A DNA stretch of 64,000 nucleotides from the NCBI GenBank assembly GCA_023431345.1, contig JAEYWK010000184.1, positions 13,415-77,414 of the forward strand, read 5' to 3'. Below the pieces are notes generated by a model that did no database searches, was not told the origin of the DNA, and saw nothing but the letters and a program-made list of their open reading frames with translations. The stretch comes from Pseudomonadota bacterium (GTDB lineage Bacteria; Myxococcota_A; Polyangia; Polyangiales; Polyangiaceae). The position numbers and the translations under genes were made by a program. Below are positions 7,422 through 15,780 of this stretch, piece after piece; positions within the stretch are counted from its first letter, which is position 1, and each line of letters begins with the position of its first letter.

Positions 7422-7445
7422 CTGCTCCTGTTTAGTCAGGAGCAG
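7422..7445. terminator. Hairpin between convergent lipoprotein genes
   Basis: A perfect 9-bp inverted repeat (CTGCTCCTG / CAGGAGCAG) around the six-base loop TTTAGT lies between two converging genes. There is no U-run on either side, so it is a plausible bidirectional, Rho-assisted terminator rather than a classical one. Confidence 0.4.
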
Positions 7446-7536
7446 GCGCCGTCTACCACCACCTTAGCTGCTGGTACGAATTGGGGGGTCCACTTCATGG
7501 CTTCCCCGCGCAGTCGGCCGCGCCGAGCCTCTCGGA

Positions 7537-7971
7537 TCATTCCCAGGCGTAGCGAAAGCCCGGGAAACGGCAGATGCCGGAGTCACAGGACCATGCGCCG
7601 GAACCCGTTTCGGGGAGGCTCACGGGGCAATCTTCGGCGCGCTCGCAAGCGATGGGTGCCGCTGCGCAGAAGGGCAGGTCAACCGAGTCGTTCTGCGCTT
7701 GATTGCAGATCAAGTGAGGATCTTTGCAGGGGTTGATGTGCGGATCGACAACTTCGCACAATTGACCGCAGGCAGCTCGACACGAGCGCTGCACGCACGC
7801 TACCTCTTTGGGTGCACAGCGACCGAGTTCCTGACTCTCGGGGGTGTTCCAACAGTCGTCGGCAACCTTGCACGTCGTTCCGCCACTAGTCGAGCAATGG
7901 GCGAGCGTCGTCAACAGCCAGAGCAGCGCGGCGGCTCGAAAGCCTCTTCTAATACTTCCGAGCGCCTTCAT
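7537..7971 (-). CDS. Cysteine-rich hypothetical lipoprotein
   Basis: A 144-residue protein with an N-terminal hydrophobic signal and lipobox LAHC (Cys26). The mature region has about fourteen cysteines in pairs (CKVADDCWN, CAPKEVACVQRSCRAACGQ, CERAEDCPV, CDSGIC), like small disulfide-rich repeats common in myxobacterial secreted proteins. The ATG at 7971 lies inside the last codons of the upstream frameshifted gene, an overlap of 23 bases, so it was probably co-transcribed with it. Function unknown. Confidence 0.65.
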   Translation of the reverse strand: MKALGSIRRGFRAAALLWLLTTLAHCSTSGGTTCKVADDCWNTPESQELGRCAPKEVACVQRSCRAACGQLCEVVDPHINPCKDPHLICNQAQNDSVDLPFCAAAPIACERAEDCPVSLPETGSGAWSCDSGICRFPGFRYAWE

Positions 7972-8283
7972 CGATCGTGCCTGAGTCGAGATCTACGGTG
8001 AAGCGGCGCAGCGCGCTACCGTCGAAGTGCGAAAAGAACGTCTGGCCTGAATTGCCGGCGATGAACCACTCCCCGCTGCTGGCCGCGAGTTGTTCCGGGG
8101 TCTCAGCGATGGCGACGACACCAGCTTTCCTGCTTGCAAACCGCGCAACGCCGCGTATTCGGCAGCCTTCAGCCCGCTTGCACGAGCCTGAGCGACGCCG
8201 GCTTCCCAGACGGCTACGACCTCGTCTCCGAGCGCATCTACGCGGCTCGCTGGCGTGAGATCTTCAGCAGCGACAACCGTCGC
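7949..8283 (-). pseudogene. Degraded secreted or surface protein fragment
   Basis: Downstream part (7949 to about 8125): a frame with strong coding character, AIAETPEQLAASSGEWFIAG, NSGQTFFSHFDGSALRRF and TVDLDSGTIDEGARKY, ending at a TAG at 7949-7951. Upstream part (about 8130-8283) in the neighbouring frame: DALGDEVVAVWEAGVAQARA and AAEYAALRGLQAGK. Adding one A to the AAA run near 8127 joins them into AGKAGVVAI, so a single-base deletion is likely. An in-frame TAG at 8284-8286 closes the frame upstream and no start is visible. The plus strand also has a coding-like frame over 8134-8260, so strand assignment of the upstream part is uncertain. Confidence 0.35.
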
Positions 8284-8410
8284 CTACGGAGGCCAGGGCG
8301 TTTCGAACGACGGCGACCTGGTGTCCCGAGGCCGGAAGGCTCCGCCTGCGGATCCCCGCGCGAGGCTTCGTCGTGCTGCGACAAAGCCCCGCGTGAGCTC
8401 GGTGACGCGA

Positions 8411-9298
8411 CTAAGCGAGTAGACGGCCGCCCGTCACGCCTAGCACCTCGCCGGTGATGTAGCGCGACTCATCGCTGGCGAGGAAGACGAAGGAAGGCGC
8501 CAGCTCGGCCGGCTGCGCCGGACGGCCGAGAGGCGTGGTCTTGCCGAAATTCTTCACCTTGTCGGCGTCGAAGGATTGGACGATGAGAGGCGTCCAGACC
8601 GGGCCGGGGGCGACGCAGTTGACGCGAATGCCGCGGTCGGCGAGCGATTGCGCCAGACCTTTGGTGAAGGTCACGATGGCGCCCTTGGTGGCAGCGTAGT
8701 CGAGGATTTGCGGCGACGGATCGTAGGCCTGAATGGACGCTACGTTGATGATCACGCTGCCTTCACGCAGGTGAGGTAACGCGTGACGGACGAGGTGGAA
8801 CATGCCGACGATGTTCGTCTTGAACGTCGCCTCCACCCGCTCGGCATCGAAATCTTCGAAGCGCTCGACGGCCTTGCCCTGCTTGGCGGCGTTGTTGACC
8901 AATAAGTCGATGCGACCGAACCGCTCCACCGTGCGTCGCACCAAGGCAGCGCAGGCCTGGTCGTCGCTGACGTCGCCCTGCACGATCAGCGCCTCAGCCT
9001 TCGAGTCCAAGATCGCGCGCTCGGTCTCGCGCGCGTCGCCTTCATTCTCGAAATAGCCGATGGCGACTTGGGCGCCCTCCCGCGCGAAGGCGAGGCACAC
9101 CGCGCGGCCGATCCCGCTGTCACCGCCGGTTACGAGCGCTACGCGGCCGCGCAGTCGCCCGTGGCCAACGTAGCTTTCAACTCCATAGTCGGGGCGTGGC
9201 TTCATCTCGCTCTCCACGCCGGTGGCGGACTGCGTCTGCGGCGGGAAGGGCGGCTTGGGGGCGGCGTCTTGGGGGCTCTCGAGTTTACGGTCTGACAT
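8411..9298 (-). CDS. Short-chain dehydrogenase/reductase, YghA type
   Basis: A 295-residue NAD(P)-dependent oxidoreductase. The Rossmann motif TGGDSGIGRA (about 52-61), the NNAA motif, the catalytic Ser in NVASIQAY and the YAATK (Tyr-x-x-x-Lys) pair are all present, as is the VNCVAPGPVWTPL segment after the active site. The Pro/Gln-rich N-terminal extension of about 45 residues with a PRPDYG segment is typical of the YghA/glucose-dehydrogenase-like group of stress-related SDRs. The ATG at 9298 matches family starts better than one six codons upstream. Substrate is not deducible. It stands alone, not in an obvious operon. Confidence 0.85.
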   Translation of the reverse strand: MSDRKLESPQDAAPKPPFPPQTQSATGVESEMKPRPDYGVESYVGHGRLRGRVALVTGGDSGIGRAVCLAFAREGAQVAIGYFENEGDARETERAILDSKAEALIVQGDVSDDQACAALVRRTVERFGRIDLLVNNAAKQGKAVERFEDFDAERVEATFKTNIVGMFHLVRHALPHLREGSVIINVASIQAYDPSPQILDYAATKGAIVTFTKGLAQSLADRGIRVNCVAPGPVWTPLIVQSFDADKVKNFGKTTPLGRPAQPAELAPSFVFLASDESRYITGEVLGVTGGRLLA

Positions 9299-9463
9299 GG
9301 CCCGCGAGCTCTGCACGATTGATGCCCGCGAGCCTCGCTGCGCTGGGTCCGGTACGGCGCCGGCTCGAGGTGGAAGGGGCTCGCGCCTCGTGAGGCGCCA
9401 TGCAACGGGCGCGGCGGATTGGCGAAGGCCTGCACGGCCCGTGAGCGCTTTCTGACCAGGCCG

Positions 9464-9793
9464 TCAGAGAGCGTCGGGCTGCGGCATGGCATTCGGCACG
9501 TTGGGCGGCTGCGCTGCGCCGGCGTTCGGCTGCGTCGATGAAGGGAGCGTCGAGCCTTCGGCGCGCGGCGTGCTGGTAGCGGGGGAGGGCGCCTCGCTCG
9601 GTCTCGAGCGGCTGGGCTCACCTGACGCGCTTTCGGCCGGCGCTGCCTCGGTCGTCACCGGTTGCGAAGCGGACTCGCTCGAGGTCCCGGTGCCAAGGGG
9701 TCGTGGCTCGCTCACATGGTCAGGGTTTTGGACAGGCTCGGGGGTGCACGCCAGCGCTCCCAGGCAAACGAGTAGGTACGAACGAGACGTCAT
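9464..9793 (-). CDS. Small Pro/Ser-rich lipoprotein
   Basis: A 109-residue protein: signal peptide with lipobox GALAC, then a low-complexity tail rich in Ser, Pro, Ala, Glu and Thr with no predicted fold. The ATG at 9793 is preceded by a purine-rich AAGGTGAAG. Short unstructured lipoproteins of this kind occur in many myxobacteria, and their role is not established. It is not clearly linked to either neighbour. Confidence 0.6.
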   Translation of the reverse strand: MTSRSYLLVCLGALACTPEPVQNPDHVSEPRPLGTGTSSESASQPVTTEAAPAESASGEPSRSRPSEAPSPATSTPRAEGSTLPSSTQPNAGAAQPPNVPNAMPQPDAL

Positions 9794-10121
9794 GCTTCAC
9801 CTTCTTTCACCTTCAGCAAATCGCGTGCCTCGCCGTCCGGGCGTCGTCGTCGCGAGCTTTTCTCGTCAATGATCGGGGCGCAGTGCAGAGAGAGCCAGGG
9901 CTTGCCCCCCGCCTGTGACCTGGTCAGGTCAGCAGCGAGGCTGCGGTTGGTCTCACGCACATCGCACGAGAGTACCGCAGCATCGCAGCCGCGGCGGAGC
10001 GAGCTGCCGCCATCATGACGGCGATGGCGGACCAGCCCGCCGCGCCGCATGCACCCTGATCGCCGCCTTCAAGCTCGCCACCGCGCCGCTCATCCCAGCC
10101 GGAAAGCTGTTCGGCTGACGG
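9794..10121. other. Intergenic region without a recognised gene
   Basis: No frame here has convincing codon usage or family resemblance on either strand. It presumably carries the promoter of the small lipoprotein gene and the 3' end of the ECF gene transcript. Confidence 0.4.
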
Positions 10122-10778
10122 CTAACGGTCTGCTGGTAGCTCGTGTGCGGCCTCAGCCGCGTCTCGGAGGCGCCGACGGGCTCTCCGAAGTCGAGTCCAC
10201 ACCGTGTTCAGGGCTACTCGCTGCAGAGCCGCTATCTGTTCCCCGCTCCAGCCTTCGATCTCGAAGAGCACGAAGGCAACGCGCTGGTCGTCGGGAAGGG
10301 CCGAGATCAAACGATTCAGCGTCTCCGCTTCCTGCCGGCGCTCGAGCTCGCCATCAGCTCCGAATCGCGGGTCAGGCACGTGGGCCATCATCGCAACGTC
10401 GCCAACCGGCCTGACTCGTCTGATCCACCCCGTCCGCCGATGATCGCGGACGCGGCGCTGCACGATTCGGTAGAGCCAGGCGCCGGGGTTCACTCCGTCG
10501 AAGTGGGGGAGGCGACGGCTGACGATGATGAGCACCTCCTGCGCCAAGTCCCTGTTCTCGGCCTCAGCGGCACCTAGGGAGCGAATCCAGTCGCAGATCT
10601 GCCCGAACCATCTCTCGTAGATGGTCGCGAAGGTTGGGGGCGCTATGTGCGCCGCGACGAGCCGCTCTGGCTCTCGCGCCGCGCGCGCCAAAGCTAGCTG
10701 GTGTCCATGGGCAGGCCCTGGCCGCAGCCGCTCGGCGAGCGGAGGAGCGAAAGGTGCTTGCATGGTGAGCGGGGCCAT
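10122..10778 (-). CDS. ECF RNA polymerase sigma factor
   Basis: A 218-residue sigma-70-family protein. Region 2: FATIYERWFGQICDWIRSLG, ENRDLAQEVLIIVSRRLPHF and GAWLYRIVQRRVRDHRR. Region 4: ALPDDQRVAFVLFEIEGWSG, EQIAALQRVALNTVWTRLRR and ARRRLRD, a helix-turn-helix. About 45 residues precede region 2, more than usual; the ATG at 10763 is an alternative start. It lies 30 bases downstream of the esterase lipoprotein gene on the same strand, so both may share a transcript. No anti-sigma gene sits beside it. The sequence NFDGVNPGAWLYRIV-like pattern resembles the other ECF at 13556, so the two may be paralogues. Confidence 0.85.
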   Translation of the reverse strand: MAPLTMQAPFAPPLAERLRPGPAHGHQLALARAAREPERLVAAHIAPPTFATIYERWFGQICDWIRSLGAAEAENRDLAQEVLIIVSRRLPHFDGVNPGAWLYRIVQRRVRDHRRTGWIRRVRPVGDVAMMAHVPDPRFGADGELERRQEAETLNRLISALPDDQRVAFVLFEIEGWSGEQIAALQRVALNTVWTRLRRARRRLRDAAEAAHELPADR

Positions 10779-10808
10779 CGGGTAGCCATCATTGAGCGTG
10801 CGCGTGCC

Positions 10809-12152
10809 TCACGGGACATACCCTCGCCAAACCCAGACGAGAGCGTCGGCCAGCGTCGCGCCTCTGACGCCACCGTCGCAGTGCCCCGCATTCCGACCCA
10901 ACACGAATTTGTAGTGAAACCCTTCGGCCTTCAACGCCGCGGCCGTGCGTTCATTGGCCATGACCCAGTTGTGATGGGTCGACTCGGCGTCGTTCGCGCG
11001 GAGGTCCTTGTCGTTCACGTTGATGAAGATCCGCAACTGCTCGTTCTTCATCGTGTCGTCATTGCTGATGAGCTTTTGAGCGGAATGATACTCCCAGGCG
11101 CCCAGTGGGTAGGCTTTGGACTCCGGCGCCTTAGGGTCCTGCTGCGCAACCAGGGTGGTGGAGTAGGCGATGACGCGGCCGAACAGGTCTGGGCGGAACC
11201 AGGCCATCGTGAACGCAGCGGCACCGCCGGAGCTGCAACCCAGCGTCGCTCTGCCGCTGGGATTCTTGGTGAAGGTCAGGTTGGGGTAAGCGGCCTTTAC
11301 CTGTGCGTTGGCGCGTACTGCCGGCATCACTTCCTGATCGATGAAGCGAGCGTAGCGGTCGGACATGGTGTCGTATTCGAGACCGCGCTCGCTGCCGATG
11401 GCGTCGCTCCCGCCATTCTGTACGGCAATAGCAACGAAGGCGGGCAACTTGCGCGCGCTGTCCGAGCTGATCGTCAGGTTGTCGAGCGCGTTCTTGACGA
11501 GGTTGAGCTCACCCGGGCCATCTTGGATGATCAACACTGGTGCCGCATCGCCGTCCACGTAGCGAGCGGGTACATAAACGGAGATAGAGCGGCTGCTATT
11601 GACTTTACCCGGCGACAGCGTGTCGTCTTTGCCGTCGAAGATGGCGCTGTCCGCGAGCGGCATCGAAAACGAGAAGCTGCGCCCCTTGGGGTTGCCCTTA
11701 TCCGTGAGGTCGGATTGCGTCTGATAGTCGGGGCCTACCATCGAGTCGCCATCGCCTTCAGTCCCTGGGTCCGGCAGTGCCGCGATGCTCCCACCGCGGC
11801 CAGCGCTGGGGGGCGTGCCCGCGGAACCAGCGCCCACGCCGCCAGCACCGGCGTTAGAGCGAGCGCCGCCCTCTCCTCCCGCCCCGCTCTTCGGCAATTC
11901 GCCTCCGGCCCCGCCCGTCCCGCCGGCTCCTCCGGCTCCTCCGCCAGCGGCTCCAGCGGTTGGTTGAGGCGTCGCTCCTGCGCCCCCCGTCGCCATGCCA
12001 GCCGCCGCTCCGCCCCCGGCGCCGGCCACCGGCGAGCCTCCCGCGGCGGGGCCAGGGCTCGCGGCATCTGAAGCGCAGCCAGACAGCCAGCAGAAGGTGA
12101 CGGTGACGCAGGCTCGACGATAGCGGCCGCTGCCGCTCAGCAATATGTTCAT
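10809..12152 (-). CDS. CE1-like esterase lipoprotein
   Basis: A 447-residue lipoprotein: signal peptide with lipobox LSGC (Cys26), a Gly/Ala linker of about 90 residues, then an alpha/beta-hydrolase domain (about 145-447) like the feruloyl-esterase/enterochelin-esterase (Esterase_D, CE1) group. PVLIIQDGPGEL lies on an early strand. The nucleophile elbow GCSSGG places the serine at about 307, and the histidine lies in GRNAGHCDGG (about 424). The ATG at 12152 has GGAAG nearby and gives a clean signal peptide; a longer frame start at 12209 does not. With the xylanase at 2961-4073 it could de-esterify feruloylated or acetylated xylan; that role is inferred from family and context. Confidence 0.75.
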   Translation of the reverse strand: MNILLSGSGRYRRACVTVTFCWLSGCASDAASPGPAAGGSPVAGAGGGAAAGMATGGAGATPQPTAGAAGGGAGGAGGTGGAGGELPKSGAGGEGGARSNAGAGGVGAGSAGTPPSAGRGGSIAALPDPGTEGDGDSMVGPDYQTQSDLTDKGNPKGRSFSFSMPLADSAIFDGKDDTLSPGKVNSSRSISVYVPARYVDGDAAPVLIIQDGPGELNLVKNALDNLTISSDSARKLPAFVAIAVQNGGSDAIGSERGLEYDTMSDRYARFIDQEVMPAVRANAQVKAAYPNLTFTKNPSGRATLGCSSGGAAAFTMAWFRPDLFGRVIAYSTTLVAQQDPKAPESKAYPLGAWEYHSAQKLISNDDTMKNEQLRIFINVNDKDLRANDAESTHHNWVMANERTAAALKAEGFHYKFVLGRNAGHCDGGVRGATLADALVWVWRGYVP

Positions 12153-12346
12153 GGCTTCCTTGGGCGTGCGGTACGGAGCGTTCGAGTTTGCAGGGGCTGC
12201 GAGCCGCACTCGAGCGACGCATGGGTCGGGGTTGAGCTTGGGAGATCGCGCGACAGCGAAGGGCGTGCGCTGAAGGGTGCCGTGCTACGGTGCGTCGATG
12301 TCGGAGTCGCGCAGTTGCCCTGGCGCGAAAGGTGAGGGCTCGTAAC

Positions 12347-13375
12347 GTGAAGCGCGCAACGTTCGCCGCGGCGGCTACCGCGCTGGCCTGCGCAGCGGCC
12401 TCGTCGTCGGCTCGTGCAGCGAGTGAGCTCGTGCAGCTCTCTTGGAGCGCGCCCGCGGGCAATGATTGCCCTAGCGAAAGCGAGGTGACTGCGAGCATTC
12501 GTCGGTACGTCGGCCGCGACGTCGCGCGGGGCGACCGTCCTATCGAAGCGGTGGCCACGGTGAGCGTACGGGGGGACGGTGTGCTAGAGCTGGTGCTGAC
12601 GACCCTCGATGGTGGGGCGTACGGCGAAAGAGCCTTCCGCGACTCATCGTGTCGTTCCGTAGCGGCGGCCGCGGTCGTCGTGCTCGCCTGGATGATCGAT
12701 CCGGATGGCATGGCCGCGCGTTCAGAAGCTGCGCCGTCGAGCCTGGCGTCGCCGGCGCGCTCGTCATCACCGCCTGCTCGCCCGCCATTGCTTCGCGAGT
12801 CAGCGCCCGACGCAGCAGCTGTCGGTGCGGGAAGCAGCCTCCGACATTGGCCCGCGTACTTGGGGGCCGGGATACACGCCGACTGGGGTACGTTGCCGAG
12901 GCCGGCCTTCGGGAGCCAGCTCCGCGTTGGCGTACTCTTCGAGAGCATGCGATTCGAAGCGCAGGCGACGTATTGGCCCGGGGTGCGCCGGAGCCTCGCG
13001 CCGCTGAAGGACGGGGCGGTTCCGGGAGCGACCTTCAGCTTGTTGGGTCTTGGCCTGCACGCATGCCTCGAGACAGTGTCCGCTCGATCTCTGTCGAAGC
13101 TCGGGCTGGCGCTCTGCCTGGGCCCGGAGCTGGAGGTGCTGAACGGCGCCGGGTTCGGCGTTACCCGGCCTGCACAGGCAACCAAAGCTTGGCTATCGGT
13201 CGCGGGGGGGGGCAAGGGGCGAGCTCGGATCGCAGGCCCATTCAGCTCGTTCGTGGGAATGGGTGCTTCGCTTCCCTCTCGAAGAGAGCGCTTCGCGTTG
13301 CGAGGGGTGGGGAACATCTATCGTCCGAGCGCGGCGGCGCTGCGCTTCGAGCTAGGCGTCGAGCTCGACCTGTGA
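12347..13375 (+). CDS. Outer-membrane barrel-like protein, paralogue A
   Basis: A 342-residue exported protein. The GTG at 12347, with GAGGG upstream, opens a signal peptide (TFAAAATALACAAASSSARA). A first domain of about 100 residues contains DCPSESEVTASIRRYVG, then strands ending in CRSVAAAAVVVLAWMIDP, a pattern often placed before barrels in myxobacterial proteins near ECF sigma factors. After a Ser/Pro-rich spacer, alternating aromatic strands (HWPAYLGAGIHADWG, RFEAQATYWPGV) suggest a beta-barrel to the C-terminus. The protein at 25063-26049 has the same architecture, and each lies near ECF or carbohydrate-binding-like genes. Function unknown; a surface sensor or porin-like part of an ECF circuit is possible. 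Confidence 0.6.
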   Translation: MKRATFAAAATALACAAASSSARAASELVQLSWSAPAGNDCPSESEVTASIRRYVGRDVARGDRPIEAVATVSVRGDGVLELVLTTLDGGAYGERAFRDSSCRSVAAAAVVVLAWMIDPDGMAARSEAAPSSLASPARSSSPPARPPLLRESAPDAAAVGAGSSLRHWPAYLGAGIHADWGTLPRPAFGSQLRVGVLFESMRFEAQATYWPGVRRSLAPLKDGAVPGATFSLLGLGLHACLETVSARSLSKLGLALCLGPELEVLNGAGFGVTRPAQATKAWLSVAGGGKGRARIAGPFSSFVGMGASLPSRRERFALRGVGNIYRPSAAALRFELGVELDL

Positions 13376-13402
13376 GCTCCTAGGTGCAGGCATCGCGGCG
13401 CG

Positions 13403-13434
13403 GGGCGTCGGACTCAGAGGTCCGATCAACGCCC
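13403..13434 (+). terminator. Terminator-like hairpin
   Basis: The stem GGGCGT-CGGAC pairs with GTCCG-(ATCA bulge)-ACGCCC around a six-base loop, 28 bases after the barrel-like gene stop. There is no T-run, so it is probably a Rho-assisted transcript end that separates this gene from the ECF operon downstream. Confidence 0.45.
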
Positions 13435-13555
13435 TGTCCCACAATGAAATCGTGCCGGGCGCACAGAAAAGCATTTTTGCTTCGTCGATGCTGAGCCGAT
13501 GTCCGTGAGGGCGAGCCAGGTTGAAGGAAAAGGACGTTGATGCTAAAAAATAATT

Positions 13556-14194
13556 GTGGATGGTTCGCCGCTCGCGACCTTGGTCAGCACGTTGGCAAGG
13601 TCGGTCGAGCGAGAGGCCGAGCCCTCCTGGGGCGAGCCGGTACTGTTAGCCTCAGCAGCGGACGGGCAAGCCACTGCCAAGCCATCGCTCGCTGACTTGT
13701 ATGACCGATATGCGCAGATTGTGTATCGGTGTCTAGTTGGATTCGGTGTGCCGACGTCCATCGCGGAGGATGCCATGCAAGACGTCTTCATCATTGCCAA
13801 TCGGCATTTGCCCAACTTCGAGGGCGTCTACTACAAGGCCTGGCTGATTCAGATCGCCCGCTCGGTGGCTCGCAACACGCGCCGTTCAACACGCCGTCGA
13901 GGCACCGAGCCGCTCGATACTGAGGCCCTTGTCGACACGTCTTCCTCCCCGTTCGAACGCGCGGCGCATAGCCAACAGGTCCGACTGCTCAACGAGCTCC
14001 TCGATCGATTGAGCGAGCGTCAGCGTGAAGTCTTCGTGCTCGCTGAGCTGGAAGAAGTGACTCACGCTGAAATCGCCCAAGCCTGCGGGGTGCACGTCAA
14101 TACGGTGGCCAACCGCTTGAGCGCAGCGCGAGCAAACCTGGAGCGGCTGCTCCGTAACCGCCAAATCGATGTTGCAAAGGGTGGCAACTCATGA
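13556..14194 (+). CDS. ECF RNA polymerase sigma factor
   Basis: A 212-residue sigma factor. Region 2 (about 45-115) reads LADLYDRYAQIVYRCLVGFG, EDAMQDVFIIANRHLPNF, then YKAWLIQIARSVARNTRR. Region 4 (about 145-205) reads LSERQREVFVLAELEEVTHA, EIAQACGVHVNTVANRL, then SAARANLERLLR. The GTG at 13556 is used for lack of a better start; no good ribosome-binding site is visible. It overlaps the next gene by four bases (ATGA), and the third gene overlaps by one, so sigma factor, anti-sigma-like protein and lipoprotein form a coupled operon. A regulon of secreted proteins nearby is likely but unproven. Confidence 0.88.
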   Translation: MDGSPLATLVSTLARSVEREAEPSWGEPVLLASAADGQATAKPSLADLYDRYAQIVYRCLVGFGVPTSIAEDAMQDVFIIANRHLPNFEGVYYKAWLIQIARSVARNTRRSTRRRGTEPLDTEALVDTSSSPFERAAHSQQVRLLNELLDRLSERQREVFVLAELEEVTHAEIAQACGVHVNTVANRLSAARANLERLLRNRQIDVAKGGNS

Positions 14195-14916
14195 CCGAAG
14201 GGCGCCCCATTCTCGATGACCTGATCCGTGCGCAACGAGGCGCGGTGGGTCTCTCCGAGGCGCAGCGCGCTGCGAACCGGACGCGCTTGCTGACGAGCGT
14301 AAGCGCGGCCGGCGCGTCCCTTGCGCTCAGCGCTGGCGCCAAGGCCTCGGTGGGCGCGAGCGGCTGGCTCGTGAAGGGCGCGCTGGGTCTCGCTTTGGGA
14401 TGCGGCGCGACGGCTGCCTTCTTTGCAACCTCGGAAGCCGAGCCTGTCAACGTACTGAAGGTGCCGGAGCGCAGCCTGATTCGGGAAAGGCCCACGCAGG
14501 GTGAGCCCATAGATGAGCCGCCGCGGCTCGAGCAAGTGGTTGCCGCGCCCCAGACCACCGAGAGCGCCCGACTCCGTCGCCCGCGGGCGACGCTCCCTCG
14601 ATCAACGGCGTCATCTTCGTCGCTTTCGGCCGAGCTCCAGCTGATGCACGAAGTGAACGCCGCGCTCAAAGCGGGGCAACCGCAGCGCGCGCTCGCTCGT
14701 CTAGAAGAGCGCCGCGACGGCGACGCCGGCTACATGCGTGAGGAGCGCGAGGCAGCTCGCGTCTTCGCGCTTTGCCAGGCCGGTAACCAGCGCGCGGCGC
14801 GCGCGGAGGCCAGCGCGTTCTTGCGCAACTATCCGCACTCGCCATTGGCACGGCGAGTGGGCGTCACTTGCGTTTCTTCCTCCCCGATGTCCGCAGGCTC
14901 CAAGAGCAAGGGCTGA
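14191..14916 (+). CDS. Anti-sigma-like membrane protein
   Basis: A 241-residue protein coupled to the ECF gene. A cytoplasmic N-terminus of about 65 residues is followed by a single membrane segment (WLVKGALGLALGCGATAAFF, about 65-84), a Pro-rich periplasmic spacer, and a helical domain (LQLMHEVNAALKAGQPQRAL, then REEREAARVFALCQAGNQRA) that looks like one or two TPR-type helical pairs. Single-pass proteins with a periplasmic TPR-like region behind an ECF gene are common anti-sigma or regulator proteins in myxobacteria. No zinc motif is present. The family assignment is inferred from topology and coupling. Confidence 0.65.
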   Translation: MTEGRPILDDLIRAQRGAVGLSEAQRAANRTRLLTSVSAAGASLALSAGAKASVGASGWLVKGALGLALGCGATAAFFATSEAEPVNVLKVPERSLIRERPTQGEPIDEPPRLEQVVAAPQTTESARLRRPRATLPRSTASSSSLSAELQLMHEVNAALKAGQPQRALARLEERRDGDAGYMREEREAARVFALCQAGNQRAARAEASAFLRNYPHSPLARRVGVTCVSSSPMSAGSKSKG

Positions 14917-15698
14917 TGTACCTCAGCTACTGCATGACAGCCCTGCTGCTGGCCGGCTGCGGCAGGGGGGGCACCACCTGGCTGGGCGAACAGCCAGGCA
15001 CGGGCGGGGAGGCCGGGGCAGACGAAACGTTCTTCGAACGCTTCGAAGCCGAAGCGAGCGTCAACGAGCTGACGTTCGAAGTGCAGCTAGTCGACGACGG
15101 CTTCGTGGCATGCCCGGCCGACGGCGTGCGCGAAGGTGCCGAGTGCACGTCGGGCGGCACGGCCATAAGACGGATACTCGGACGCTCGCCGTGCGAGCCG
15201 CCCAACGACCCGCTCAGCTCCGACAACTGTAAGGATTTGGGGGGCGGGGTAGAGTTCAAAGACGTCACCGTTCCGGCCACGGCTTCCTACGACGTCACCT
15301 GGTGGTACCACTGCGGTGAGGACCCGCTCATGCCGGGTCGAGCGGATGGGGCCGGCGACACGAGCTGCGGCGGGCTCGACTACGAAACGGGTGAAGGCAC
15401 GGGTTGCCGGCCGCACCTGATTGACGTGAATGGCGTGCCCGTCTCCACGGAAATCGACGGAGAGGCGGCCCTCTACTTTCACTTCCCCTGTTATGTGACG
15501 TCCTGGTCGGTGCTGCATGGAGCCACCACTCGCTTGGCGCTTCGGGCCGGCGCGAACAGCATCTATATCCACGCACCGCCCGCCCGCACGCTGAACGCCG
15601 CGGACATCGACGCCATGGATGTGCAAGCGCTGGGTCAAGGGGTCGCGCCCGCGCCGCTGTGGCCGCAGCTCGTCACTCCTGTGCTCTCTGGCTACTGA
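14916..15698 (+). CDS. Lipoprotein with carbohydrate-binding-like domain
   Basis: A 260-residue lipoprotein. The ATG at 14916 overlaps the preceding stop (TGATG); the lipobox is LLLAGC (Cys16). The mature part resembles a CBM6/CBM35-type beta-sandwich: FEVQLVDDGFVAC near the start, VTVPATASYDVTWWYHC in the middle, then LRAGANSIYIHAPPARTLNA and DIDAMDVQAL at the end, the usual closing strands of galactose-binding-like folds. Several cysteine pairs suit an exported protein. As the third gene of an ECF operon it may be the signal-sensing or effector surface protein. Sugar binding is inferred from fold resemblance only. Confidence 0.55.
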   Translation: MYLSYCMTALLLAGCGRGGTTWLGEQPGTGGEAGADETFFERFEAEASVNELTFEVQLVDDGFVACPADGVREGAECTSGGTAIRRILGRSPCEPPNDPLSSDNCKDLGGGVEFKDVTVPATASYDVTWWYHCGEDPLMPGRADGAGDTSCGGLDYETGEGTGCRPHLIDVNGVPVSTEIDGEAALYFHFPCYVTSWSVLHGATTRLALRAGANSIYIHAPPARTLNAADIDAMDVQALGQGVAPAPLWPQLVTPVLSGY

Positions 15699-15780
15699 GC
15701 CTTCGCTACTCCGTGCGCCTGAACATTGCGTTGTGCGGTCTGAAAGATCTTTCGCGGAGCCACCATTACCCTACAGGAGC

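Noticed and set aside
10701..12071. A 456-codon frame on the plus strand
   Set aside because: Antisense of the esterase lipoprotein; the Gly-linker region reads as Pro/Ala/Arg repeats, a typical shadow.
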